From an uncultured cyanobacterium (lineage in GTDB: Bacteria; Cyanobacteriota; Cyanobacteriia; CAKZMO01), in the NCBI GenBank assembly GCA_937128595.1, contig CAKZMO010000377.1, positions 1 to 39,333 of the forward strand: 39,333 nt of DNA. Direction: 5' to 3'. A program made the position numbers and the translations under genes. Every line of letters begins with the position of its first letter. Positions within the stretch are counted from its first letter, which is position 1. This document shows, piece after piece, positions 1-7,924 of this stretch. Below the pieces are notes generated by a model. The model did not search any database. It saw only the letters and a program-made list of their open reading frames with translations, and was not told where the DNA came from.

Positions 1-145
1 TCAATGCTACTTCAGATCCCCCCTAGCCCCCCTTGAAAAAGGGGGAACCGGAATCGAACCGGAATCAAAGTCCCCCTTCTCAAGGGGGATTTAGGGGGAT
101 CAGTCTTGTTCCAGCGTGTTGTCTAATACTTTTCAAACATCCTCT
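1..145. repeat. MITE-like inverted-repeat element, right part (cut by window edge)
   Basis: Positions 15-101 form an imperfect inverted repeat: GATCCCCCC at the left, GGGGGATC at the right, with inner CCCCCTT/AAGGGGG arms and an 11-bp tandem duplication (gaaccggaatc) in the middle. The outer end at 128-145 (revcomp AGAGGATGTTTGAAAAGT) matches 17 of 18 bases of the sequence at 39283-39300 near the other window end, so the two look like terminal inverted repeats of one element type. No coding capacity is present. The C/G-run core resembles non-autonomous repeats widespread in cyanobacteria; that family assignment is inference. Confidence 0.6.
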
Positions 146-152
146 AAAGGGT

Positions 153-254
153 TATAGTGCTACGCGCTGATGTAAAACCAAAGTTGATGGAGCAGTCGCG
201 CAGTGCGCGGCTGCTCCATCAATATCTGTCCTAACCTATCTGCGCATTGCTATA
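153..254 (+). repeat. TATA-ended palindromic MITE-like element, copy 1
   Basis: A 102-bp imperfect palindrome starting TATAGTGCTACGCGC and ending CTGCGCATTGCTATA, with a central GC-rich hairpin (GGAGCAG...CTGCTCC). Two further copies lie at 16529-16631 (inverted) and 22026-22127. Relative to those, this copy carries paired substitutions in the central stem that keep it foldable. It lies at the decayed 3' end of the hsdS remnant and supplies that reading frame's stop codon, so it probably inserted there. TATA at both ends is compatible with a TA-targeting IS630/mariner-type MITE; no transposase is present. Confidence 0.75.
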
Positions 255-895
255 TTTTGTAGCATTAACATTTTTAAGGACTGTTCCTCTTCCTCCCAAC
301 TCATCTTTGATGATTGGAGCCTGTAGGCAATATCGAACATAATTAGGAGCAAATGAACTACTAAACCTAAACTGAATGAGATATGCCGCTGGAATGCAGT
401 CAAAATTATCTCTATCGAACTCGGCATAAACCTATAATCCACTTCCCCTGACTCATGAATATCCGGTGCCCTCATTATTGGTATGCCGTGGCTAGAGTAG
501 GACTCATTATGAAATCTTGGCCCATAGCAGTCAAAGATGGTAAATTCTCCAATCTCTCTAAGTTCACAGCTTCTTTCGACTTCCTGCTTGATGAATTTAC
601 TCAACTCAGAACTAAACAAGAATCCAAATTCCTCGATTGCCCCTTCCCTCAACCCTCGCGCCTCTTTAATCTTGGCGGCTAGTTCCTCAATGCGGGCGAC
701 AATTCGCCGTTGCTCCGCGATCGAAGGTAAAGAAATTTCCATCCTTAGGGGTGCAGAAAACTTGAAACGGCGGGTTGCGAGACTCATGATGAGAAGACGA
801 CAACCCGCGAGAACTCGACAGAGCAGACTAGCGCGTCTCGTTTGTGCCGGGATGCACAAGCTTTGGACAGGTCTTTCAGAACTTTTCTGCACCAA
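236..895 (-). pseudogene. Type I restriction specificity subunit (HsdS) remnant
   Basis: The frame contains the central conserved block of HsdS proteins: a segment around residues 54-75 reading SLPSIAEQRRIVARIEEL, followed by a helical spacer (AAKIKEARGLREGAIEE) and the beginning of a second target-recognition domain (GPRFHNESYSS, PIMRAPDIHESG). In working type I systems this subunit gives DNA sequence specificity to the HsdR/HsdM complex. About 40 residues upstream of the conserved block look unrelated, so the first recognition domain is lost. After about residue 165 the recognisable reading moves to another frame (SSFAPNYVRYCLQAPIIKDE is visible there), a frameshift, and the end falls inside the MITE-like element at 153-254. 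No hsdM or hsdR is in the window. Almost certainly non-functional. Confidence 0.72.
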
Positions 896-1033
896 TAAGG
901 TCTAATAAGGTCTGAGAGATTGAGCTTTTCTCCTCAGTTGATTTGCCCAATTGTGGATCTAGAGGTTTTGAGAGGGGGCGATCGCCATCCTTATCTCCAC
1001 AAAACAGCGCTCAATAGTTCCTTCTCACGAACA

Positions 1034-1065
1034 GTGCTCCTTCACTGTTGTCGATGAAGGAGCAC
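1034..1065. other. Perfect 11-bp stem-loop downstream of hemJ
   Basis: GTGCTCCTTCA (1034-1044) pairs perfectly with TGAAGGAGCAC (1055-1065) around a 10-nt loop, 66 bp beyond the hemJ stop on the hemJ transcript strand. No U-run follows on either strand, so it may be a 3'-end stabiliser rather than a classical terminator. Confidence 0.45.
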
Positions 1066-1131
1066 TTGTCAATTCTAATCAAACCGCTGAGCCCCAAACT
1101 TCTGAGCCAGTTCTTGGTGCTATTTCAAGAC

Positions 1132-1722
1132 CTAATTTTGCAGGACTTGTCCACGACTAGGAGCTTCCATCTGTTCACGTTTTTCTCTGTCGATGCGACG
1201 CTTGCGGGCATAGAGCTGAATGCTAGCCGCCATCAGCACAACCAGCCCTACCATTAGATACGATGTAGCGTTAGTTGGAAAGTTGTTCTTAAAGATCGCA
1301 AGCAACACAATCGCGACAAGCAGCAGTGTCGGAAATTCGTTCAAAGCCCTGAGTTGCTGACCGCTCCAGCCGCACTCGTTGTTCGCCAGTTTTTTCATCA
1401 GACGACCACAGTAGAAGTGATAGCCTATCAGCACAGCAACAAACGTCAGCTTTACATGGAGCCACCAGTCATGGAGCACGGCGGGTTCTTGCCAAAGAAT
1501 ACCGATCGCCATCGCAACTGTCACAAACATTCCAGGATTAGTAATGATGTGATAGAGCCGCTTTTCCATTAGCTCATACTGCTCTTTAAGAATGCTTTTT
1601 GCGGGTTCGGGTTTCGCATCAGCCTCAACGTGATAGATGAAGAGGCGCACTAGGTAAAACAACCCCGCAAACCAGACGACTACGCCAACAATGTGAAAAG
1701 CTTTGAACCACAGATATGCCAT
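1132..1722 (-). CDS. hemJ: Protoporphyrinogen IX oxidase HemJ
   Basis: Predicted membrane protein of 196 residues matching the HemJ family (UPF0093, Synechocystis slr1790 type), which oxidises protoporphyrinogen IX to protoporphyrin IX, the last step shared by heme and chlorophyll synthesis. It starts MAYLWFKAFHIVGVVVWFAG with an early His (H10) in the first helix, characteristic of the family and a likely heme ligand. Hydrophobic segments lie near residues 5-27, 60-80, 88-105, 130-145 and 153-172. The C-terminus is charged (RKRRIDREKREQ). The start at 1722 matches the usual N-terminus. hemB lies 159 bp upstream on the same strand, supporting a tetrapyrrole role. HemJ, not HemY or HemG, is the usual enzyme in cyanobacteria. 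Confidence 0.9.
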   Translation of the reverse strand: MAYLWFKAFHIVGVVVWFAGLFYLVRLFIYHVEADAKPEPAKSILKEQYELMEKRLYHIITNPGMFVTVAMAIGILWQEPAVLHDWWLHVKLTFVAVLIGYHFYCGRLMKKLANNECGWSGQQLRALNEFPTLLLVAIVLLAIFKNNFPTNATSYLMVGLVVLMAASIQLYARKRRIDREKREQMEAPSRGQVLQN

Positions 1723-1881
1723 AGGAATGCAAATTGAATTGATATTGCAAATTAAAAAGAATTAAAAATCAAAGGAGAAATGAGTTCGCAACGCTCTCCT
1801 TCTAAATGTAAAGACTGAAGAATCGGAAGACTGAAGAATTGAATGGTTCTAGAAGTCATCCAACACTTTCTAAATGTCCCT

Positions 1882-2865
1882 CTAGCCATGAAGCCAGCGA
1901 GCTACGTCTTTGGCATGGTAGGTCAGAATCAGATCCGCACCCGACCGCTTGAAGCTCATCATGGTTTCCATCACGACTTTTTCTTCATCGACCCAGCCAT
2001 TGAGTGCTGCCGCCTTGATCATGGAATATTCGCCAGATACGTTGTAGGCCGCAACCGGAAGATTGCACGCCTGCTTCACCTGCCAGATGATATCCATGTA
2101 GGCAAGAGCAGGTTTGACCATCAGCATGTCTGCCCCTTCTGCCATATCTAGCGCAATTTCTTTGATGGCTTCGCGAGAGTTGGCGGGGTCCATCTGGTAA
2201 GTACGGCGATCGCCAAACTGAGGTGCAGAGTCAGCCGCATCACGAAATGGCCCATAGTACGCCGAGGAATACTTCGCAGCGTAGGAAAGAATGGGTAGGT
2301 CTTCGAAGCCTCCTTCATCTAGCCCTTCTCGAATGGCTTTCACAAACCCATCCATCATGCCAGACGGTGCAATGATATCGGCTCCGGCCTTCGCTTGAGA
2401 GACTGCCGTTTTCTTAAGCAACTCCAACGTCGGATCGTTCAACACGCGTCCGGTCAGGTCTCCTGTTTCCAGATAGCCGCAGTGACCATGAGAAGTATAT
2501 TCACAAAGGCACGTATCAACGATTACGACGAGATCGGGCACGGCCTCTTTCACCGCCCGCGACGCATCCTGGACAATACCATGGTCATGCCATGCTCCAG
2601 TAGCCTCAATGTCTTTTTCAGCCGGAATGCCAAACAAGATAACGGCTGGAATCCCCAGCTCGTAGACTTCTTTTGCCTCTTCAACAATCTTGTCGATCGA
2701 AAGCTGATAGACTCCCGGCATCGATTTCACTTCTTGGGCAATTCCCTCTCCGGGAACAGCAAACAAGGGATACACGAGATCGCTAGTGGTAACGACATTC
2801 TCTTGCACCATGCGGCGCAACTGAGTGCTACTGCGAAGACGACGAGGACGATGAACTGGAAACAT
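1882..2865 (-). CDS. hemB: Delta-aminolevulinic acid dehydratase (porphobilinogen synthase)
   Basis: Full-length (327 aa) HemB, which condenses two 5-aminolevulinate molecules into porphobilinogen, the first pyrrole of heme, chlorophyll and bilin synthesis. The two catalytic lysines are visible: K198 in SYAAKYSS and K251 in [12 protein letters not shown]. The metal site has three cysteines, C119, C121 and C129 ([14 protein letters not shown]), which is the zinc-type arrangement of E. coli rather than the Asp-rich magnesium type. The segment APSGMMDG near 167-173 is also diagnostic. The gene precedes hemJ on the same strand; the 159-bp gap leaves open whether they are cotranscribed. Confidence 0.96.
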   Translation of the reverse strand: MFPVHRPRRLRSSTQLRRMVQENVVTTSDLVYPLFAVPGEGIAQEVKSMPGVYQLSIDKIVEEAKEVYELGIPAVILFGIPAEKDIEATGAWHDHGIVQDASRAVKEAVPDLVVIVDTCLCEYTSHGHCGYLETGDLTGRVLNDPTLELLKKTAVSQAKAGADIIAPSGMMDGFVKAIREGLDEGGFEDLPILSYAAKYSSAYYGPFRDAADSAPQFGDRRTYQMDPANSREAIKEIALDMAEGADMLMVKPALAYMDIIWQVKQACNLPVAAYNVSGEYSMIKAAALNGWVDEEKVVMETMMSFKRSGADLILTYHAKDVARWLHG

Positions 2866-3247
2866 AAGACGCGCTCGATTCTTAAAAGCTTTACGTTAAA
2901 AATCGGATCGTGACGACCCTAATTAGCAGCCAAATGTTGAACCATAGGCTAGATCGATACCGTTCGTTAGAGGGATTCAGTCTGTTGCTCTAACCATTCA
3001 CATTAGAAAGTCTAAAGCGTCGGCTGTCATCAGAGCATTGCAAGGTCGAACAAGCACTGTAAAACTTAACAAAAGAAAACGTGTGTGCAACAGTTGAGCT
3101 GGTTTATGCATCTTGATGAGGAGAGGGTGACATCAACCTGGCTGCTGCGTGTGAAAACTGCCACTTAGAAAACTGGTAGGGCGATCGCCCTAACCCCTTT
3201 CGATTTGTTGATAGATTCAATTTCAGTCGTGCTTATTCCCGGACGTC
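2866..3247. other. Divergent intergenic region hemB / amidase
   Basis: This 382-bp spacer holds the promoters of both divergent genes. I see no confident -35/-10 pair, RNA gene or open reading frame. A HIP1-centred palindrome (AGGGCGATCGCCCT) lies near 3178-3191, just upstream of the amidase. Confidence 0.5.
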
Positions 3248-4672
3248 ATGAACCAAACCGATTTGGCATTTGCCTCAGCCCTCACACAAGCAGCGATGAT
3301 TCGCTCTGGGGATGTCACACCTATCGAACTCACAGAGCTTTACCTCAAGCGCATCGAACAATCAAATCCAATCTTGGGGAGCTACTTTACTATATTGGCC
3401 GAACAGGCGATCGCTGACGCCAAACACAAAACAGAGATGTTGGCACAGCACTCCAATGATCCCTCCCTCCCTCCATTTTTTGGTGTGCCGATCTCAGTCA
3501 AAGATCTAGACCCCATGAAAGATGTCCGGTTTACCATCGGCAGTCAGGCTCTGAAAGACAATGTCGCCACATTTGACAATGCCATCGTAGGCCGCATCAA
3601 GCAAGCGGGCTTTGTGATTTTAGGAAAAACGGCGACTCCTGAACTAGGCACGATGCCCTTTACCGAACCCCCAGGATTTCCTCCGGCTCGTAATCCGTGG
3701 AATCCTGACTACACCCCCGGAGGTTCAAGTGGAGGAGCCGCTTCAGCCCTCGCCGCCGGACTCTGTGCGATCGCCCAAGGCTCAGATGGAGCTGGATCGA
3801 TCCGTGGGCCAGCCTTTTGTTGCGGTCTCGTAGGTCTCAAGCCTGCCCGAGGCCGCATTTCCTATGCACCTATTGGTGATACTCCGGGAGGAATTGCGAC
3901 CGGAGGCCCTCTCGCTCATACCGTTGCAGATGCTGCTGCTTTTCTCGACGCCACGGCAGGCTACGTGACAGGCGATCCCTACTGGCTGCCAGATCCGCCC
4001 GAATCATTCCTTTCCATTGCTCGCCGCAATCAAACTCAAGAAGTTAAGAAAAAACTACGCATTGGATTTTTGACCCAGCTCGCGCCCGTGGGAGAAGCTG
4101 ATCCCGTGTGCTCCCAAGCCGTTTTTGATACGGTCAAGCGGCTAGAATCTTTAGGACATATCGTAGAGCCCGTGCAGCTCGATTTCTCCTGTCTGATTGA
4201 ACCGTTTACAACTGTGTTTCGTTCAGGGGTTGGTTCTGCAGGCATTCCAGCCGAAGCACTCAGCGACATCAATCAGTGGTTTATCAGTCATCAAGATTTA
4301 GCCGCAGCCTATTTCAGAAAACTCTGGGAGATGCAGGGCATGTCTCGCCAAATCGTTGGGGCAATGATGCCTTATGACGCAGTACTCACACCAACCTATA
4401 TGCACCACACCATTAAGATTGGAGAATGGAGTCATCTGCCTCCCAAGGAATTGCTAGAGCAGGTCACTCGCTGGGTCTTGCCCTGTCCGCCCTTCAATGC
4501 CACCGGGCAACCTGCGATCGCCTTGCCCACGGGCCTCGCTGACAACAACCTACCCGTCGGCGTCCAGTTTGTGGGTCGCCCTGCAGATGAAGCAACTCTG
4601 ATTGCCATTGCCGCTCAACTCGAAGCCATCAACCCTTGGAAACACCGACCGGCGATCGCTGAAATGGATTAA
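3248..4672 (+). CDS. Amidase signature family hydrolase
   Basis: A 474-residue amidase signature enzyme, cleaving carboxylic amides to acid and ammonia. The Ser-cisSer-Lys triad is complete: K85 in PISVKDLD, S160 in the glycine-serine loop TPGGSSGGAAS, and S184 in GSDGAGSIRGPAF. Spacings of 75 and 24 residues equal those of fatty acid amide hydrolase (142/217/241). The motif GLVGLKPARGRIS follows. It resembles GatA, but the nucleophile loop reads GSDGAGSIRG rather than the GatA-typical GSDTGGSIRQ, and no gatB or gatC is nearby, so it is more likely a stand-alone amidase of unknown substrate. No strong Shine-Dalgarno precedes the ATG. A palindromic repeat lies 32 bp after the stop. Confidence 0.88.
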   Translation: MNQTDLAFASALTQAAMIRSGDVTPIELTELYLKRIEQSNPILGSYFTILAEQAIADAKHKTEMLAQHSNDPSLPPFFGVPISVKDLDPMKDVRFTIGSQALKDNVATFDNAIVGRIKQAGFVILGKTATPELGTMPFTEPPGFPPARNPWNPDYTPGGSSGGAASALAAGLCAIAQGSDGAGSIRGPAFCCGLVGLKPARGRISYAPIGDTPGGIATGGPLAHTVADAAAFLDATAGYVTGDPYWLPDPPESFLSIARRNQTQEVKKKLRIGFLTQLAPVGEADPVCSQAVFDTVKRLESLGHIVEPVQLDFSCLIEPFTTVFRSGVGSAGIPAEALSDINQWFISHQDLAAAYFRKLWEMQGMSRQIVGAMMPYDAVLTPTYMHHTIKIGEWSHLPPKELLEQVTRWVLPCPPFNATGQPAIALPTGLADNNLPVGVQFVGRPADEATLIAIAAQLEAINPWKHRPAIAEMD

Positions 4673-4704
4673 AGCCACCTGTCGCATACTTGAAGAATAA
4701 TTTC

Positions 4705-4733
4705 GTAGGGGTACAGCATTGCTGTGTCCCTAC
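4705..4733. repeat. Short palindromic repeat (GTAGGGGTACAGC type)
   Basis: GTAGGGGTACAGCA pairs with TGCTGTGTCCCTAC almost perfectly. This resembles short interspersed palindromes seen in many cyanobacterial genomes. It lies 32 bp after the amidase stop and could serve as a 3'-end hairpin. No T-run follows. Confidence 0.6.
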
Positions 4734-4831
4734 AAACGGAAATCCGAGGCTGAACACTGCCAAATCATTTCCCGATTGTTGCAACACCTAAAGTCAAAAA
4801 CTACACCTAAGCATGCTTGACTAAAATTCGG

Positions 4832-5243
4832 TCAAGCTAATTGGCAAACGCTTTGGCGATCGCGCTGACTAAATGCCGCAGACCTACCCGTCTCGACTCT
4901 GCTGTTGCGCAACTACTCAATAAAGTTGCGCATGGAAAGCCGCTCGCGAATGTTGGTCTTGCTGCAAAGTTTGCCCCGAGGATTGAGCGCATAGTCCCCT
5001 TTCTCAATCACTTTAGCTGCCAAAAGAATATCAGATGCGATCCCCAGATCTTCAGCCTGAAAATGCTGCACGATGTAGTTGTCAGCAACTTCTAATCCCA
5101 AACGCCTTTGAACCGCATCGATATAAGGAGATACCGGAATCTGAAGCCACAAGCGTAGTCTTAGTTTCAACACGTTTGGCAGCTCGAAATAGCATTTTCT
5201 TGAAGATGTTGGGGCAAGCATCAGTATTAACCCAAGTTTGCAT
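4832..5243 (-). pseudogene. YaiI/YqxD family (DUF188, UPF0178) pseudogene
   Basis: Reading from the ATG at 5243 gives MQTWVNTDACPN...LFRAAKRVETKTTLVA, the family N-terminus with its aspartate/cysteine motif (normally VDADACP). The match then jumps frame to IPVSPYIDAVQRRLGLEVAD, consistent with a small deletion (about 13 nt judged from family spacing). It continues through DLGIASDILLAAKVIEKG, ALNPRGKL and IRERLSMRNFIE, then meets an in-frame TAG. Beyond that stop the same frame still reads LRNSRVETGRSAAFSQRDRQ, the expected family C-terminus. So the gene has one frameshift and at least one nonsense mutation and is decaying. The family is PIN-like but its function is not established. The longest surviving open piece is 4913-5221. 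Confidence 0.8.
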
Positions 5244-6526
5244 CGTCAGTGGTCCCTTGACGGACTCTGTTCAGCTCAAGTCGACTGATAAGCCTAGGCT
5301 GAACGACTTGGTATCAAACGTTAGTGACAACTCCGTACCCATGCCTGTCGAGAGCCTTTTCTACTGGCCTTACTGAGAACAAGCTATCATCAACGTTCGA
5401 AGTGTCAGAGGGCTCAAGTTTTGTACTTCAAACATCTGAAGTTTTGAATCCGCTGCGCTGTTCTCAATGAGGTTCGCACCAGAAAATTTATATGAGCTCG
5501 TCTTAGCAAGAGCACTTTTGCTAAAAGCTTAGTTTGAGAGCACGATAATGTAACTGACGTAAGAAGCTTTGGCCTCCAATACAGAAGTAAAGTAGAACCC
5601 TTGCGAGCCTCTCGACGTTTTATCTATTTAGTCAATCTAAATTTGGTCAGTCTAACCGTCATCGAAGAAGCGTCATGCCAGATCGAGGTTGATGCGTATT
5701 TTCTTTTTGCTTGATCAGAGCTTCTTTTGTCTAGAACGATAAAGTTATGAGTCGAGCCAACCGAGCACGTTTGTAGAAGCTTGCATAGCTACAGGTTTTA
5801 CGTCTCCGAGCATTGAGTAAAACTGTGCGCGACGCTCAGTATATTTCTCAGGAATGAAGAGAGCAAGACGATTGAGGTTTTGCAGAATGCTATCAGAGGC
5901 ACAATTCCTGAAAAGAATACAAGCTTCTATCGTCGCCTCGTATCAAGATGGGTTGCGAAAAAGATTAAAGAAGCCATAAGCTGTGTCAGCGTCACTTCTT
6001 TGTTCGAAATCGATAAGAGTCCTGAAAAGTATATTTCGTCCTCTGGCGATCGCTTCTATTAGTCTAAGGCTGATATTTCGCCTCCTATCACACCGTTCAG
6101 CGCCTCTACTTTATGTTCTCCTGTTGACTCAAAGTACTTTCTGCCGACAAACACAGCCTGTCAACTCTGCTCTTAGACAGTTAGAAAAAGGTCTTTCAAT
6201 CTGCTAACTGTTTCTACAAGTCTATTCTGAGAGCCCAGCAAGGTAGATGCTGGGTTCCATTCAATAGAGGAGGCTTCTCATTTGCAGTATTTTAATCAGG
6301 GGTTTACTTCTCTGAACGAGCCAAAGTATCTTTAAAACTGCATTTGAAGCGGCTCAAAGTAACTGCTAGGATTGATGGGAATTTAATATAAACTGGCGTG
6401 AAATTATTGGACTAACCAGGGTAATATGGAATCACCTGCTGTCAACCTATTCGTTCTCTTAGGAATGCAGGCATATTAAATGCATAGACTGTTCTGCTGT
6501 TGATAGTTAACTCAGACATGAATTAA
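5244..6526. other. Gene-poor stretch of about 1.3 kb
   Basis: No intact gene is recognisable. On the minus strand 5745-5942 is an open 65-codon frame without a start codon, reading for example LALFIPEKYTERRAQFYSML. Its composition looks protein-like and another frame upstream (about 5950-6040) is also open, so this may be a second decayed gene next to the yaiI remnant; I do not recognise the family. 6410-6526 should contain the calA promoter. No tRNA or CRISPR pattern is seen. Confidence 0.4.
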
Positions 6527-6907
6527 ATGGGTAAGAAGAAAATAGAGCCGCTGACTGGTGAGGAACTGCTCACAAAAGTGAAAGAGCTTGGTAGTATGAC
6601 CAAGGAAGATAAAGCAAAGGAGTGCGGGTATTACACCGTTACCAAGAAAGGTGTGGAACGCGTCAACATGATGAAGTTCCTGAATGCTCTAATCGATGCA
6701 GAAGGAATTGAGCTTGACGGTAAGCAAAGCAAAAATGGTCGCGGTGGTCGTAGCGCAAGCTATCGCATCACGGTTCAATCCAATGGCAATTTGCTAATCG
6801 GTTCCGCTTACACAAAGCAGATGGATCTAAGACCTGGTGACGAGTTTGAAATTGCTCTTGGGCGTAAACATATTCACCTCAAGCAGGTTGATGCTGTTGA
6901 CGAGTAA
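6527..6907 (+). CDS. calA: cyAbrB-family transcriptional regulator (CalA / cyAbrB1 type)
   Basis: A 126-residue protein of the cyanobacterial AbrB family, with an N-terminal region (LTGEELLTKVKELGSM, ECGYYTVTKKGVERVNMMKF) and a C-terminal AbrB-like DNA-binding fold at about 78-121 (GNLLIGSAYTKQMDLRPGDE, FEIALGRKHIHLKQVD). Unlike most AbrB proteins, cyAbrB proteins carry the DNA-binding domain at the C-terminus. Family members bind many promoters and influence carbon/nitrogen balance, hydrogenase and heterocyst genes. The NMMKFLNALIDAEG segment favours the CalA/cyAbrB1 branch over cyAbrB2. It appears monocistronic; a long hairpin begins 38 bp past the stop. No clear Shine-Dalgarno precedes the ATG. 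Confidence 0.92.
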   Translation: MGKKKIEPLTGEELLTKVKELGSMTKEDKAKECGYYTVTKKGVERVNMMKFLNALIDAEGIELDGKQSKNGRGGRSASYRITVQSNGNLLIGSAYTKQMDLRPGDEFEIALGRKHIHLKQVDAVDE

Positions 6908-6945
6908 AGTCGATCATGCCGTCATGGTGTTGATGTCAAAACGCG

Positions 6946-6993
6946 AGCACCCTTGATTTGGTTCTCTTGGAGAACGGCAAAATCAAGGGTGCT
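6946..6993. other. Long stem-loop downstream of calA
   Basis: AGCACCCTTGATTT (6946-6959) pairs perfectly with AAATCAAGGGTGCT (6980-6993), a 14-bp stem. Inside, GTTCTC (6961-6966) pairs with GAGAAC (6970-6975) over a TTG loop, stacking a second hairpin. Only a weak T stretch follows, so it may be an mRNA 3'-end structure or part of a small RNA rather than a standard terminator. Confidence 0.6.
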
Positions 6994-7113
6994 ACTTAGG
7001 TTTAGTTTCAGAGTCCTAGCAATTGTGTACAGTGTGGCCTTCGAATTACGGTTGGGCGAGATTTTGCTAGTTCTAGGACTGTCTAGATGGCTGTTCGCTT
7101 AGCATTAATAGGC

Positions 7114-7578
7114 TTATTTAAGCGAATCCGATGAATCGCCTTCCTGTTTTGATTGAGACATAATATCCCAGGCTACTTTTGCTGCTTCAGAGAGGCGATC
7201 GCCAAAATCGGTGACTTCTTTGACCACTGAGTTCCAGTTTTTTTCAACCGCGTGCCAGTTCTTTTCTGCTTCATGTTGAACTGATTCAAAAGACTGCTCA
7301 ATCTGATCTGGATCAAACAGTTTGTTTTGTTCGACTGTATCTCTGAGCTGCCTTACGGCGTTGAGATAGGTTTCTTGTGTGAAGTTTCCGGCAGATTCTG
7401 CATCCACCAATGCTCTTTCGCGAATGGCGTCGATGAGAGCCTGAGTTTCCTGTCGAATCTTTTCAGACTCAGAGTCTGTCGAAGTTGTTTCGAAGTGGTC
7501 AGTCGGAACAATTGCTTCTGTTTCAGGACTGACTTGGATAGGGGCTGGATTTTCGGACGTATTAGGTTCGGTAGACAT
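7114..7578 (-). CDS. Conserved small acidic protein, function unknown
   Basis: A 154-residue soluble protein. The start is placed at the ATG at 7578 (MSTEPNTSENPAPI) because AGGAGGT sits 7 nt upstream at 7586-7591; an upstream in-frame TTG overlaps the spacer and is less likely. The first 45 residues are acidic and low in complexity (TSTDSESEK), suggesting disorder. Residues 45-150 are helical and charged, with EKNWHAVEKNWNSVVKEV as an internal near-repeat and a C-terminal AAKVAWDIMSQSK. No catalytic motif or membrane segment is visible. I do not recognise a named family. Confidence 0.7.
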   Translation of the reverse strand: MSTEPNTSENPAPIQVSPETEAIVPTDHFETTSTDSESEKIRQETQALIDAIRERALVDAESAGNFTQETYLNAVRQLRDTVEQNKLFDPDQIEQSFESVQHEAEKNWHAVEKNWNSVVKEVTDFGDRLSEAAKVAWDIMSQSKQEGDSSDSLK

Positions 7579-7924
7579 GATCAAGACCTCCTATGACAGC
7601 AGATAGTAGACAAAAGAGTTGGTCGTAGAATTTGACCATTTTGCGCTATACCGATTAGCCTATCGCGATCGCACAAAAATCGTCAGCCGCTTAAGTGTTA
7701 ATTATCCTCCGACTTCTACCTCAACCGCGAGATTGACGCATTCGTGATCGTAAACAAACAGAAGCCCGTTGTTCAATCTGCAAAAACAGCAGGCTTCTGC
7801 GAGTTAGCCGATACAGATAGTTGACTTTCTGCATCAACGTCTTGAGAAAAGTCAGAACTATCTCTGGCGATCGCCTTTGTGTCGAGGTGAAGATACTCAA
7901 CGAGCGATTTCCTATTGAGTTGAC
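7579..7924. other. Intergenic region with possible terminator
   Basis: A 346-bp spacer. It holds the promoter and Shine-Dalgarno of the downstream minus-strand gene and a stem-loop at 7759-7799. No further open frame is supported. Confidence 0.5.
7752..7799 (-). terminator. Probable terminator of the gene at 7925-8431
   Basis: On the minus strand CAGAAGCC (revcomp of 7792-7799) pairs with GGCTTCTG (revcomp of 7759-7766), followed by the T-rich TTTGTTT. The loop of about 25 nt has some internal pairing. It lies about 125 bp past the stop of the upstream minus-strand gene. Confidence 0.5.

Noticed and set aside
50-62. Resemblance to a tRNA T-arm (reverse of GGTTCGATTCC).
   Set aside because: It arises from an 11-bp tandem duplication in a repeat; no acceptor, D or anticodon stems surround it.
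3178-3191. AGGGCGATCGCCCT as an operator.
   Set aside because: It is a HIP1 octamer in a slightly extended palindrome; HIP1 occurs throughout the window inside and outside genes.
4841-5376. Plus-strand open frames over the yaiI remnant.
   Set aside because: They are antisense shadows; the minus strand gives clear family similarity in three segments.
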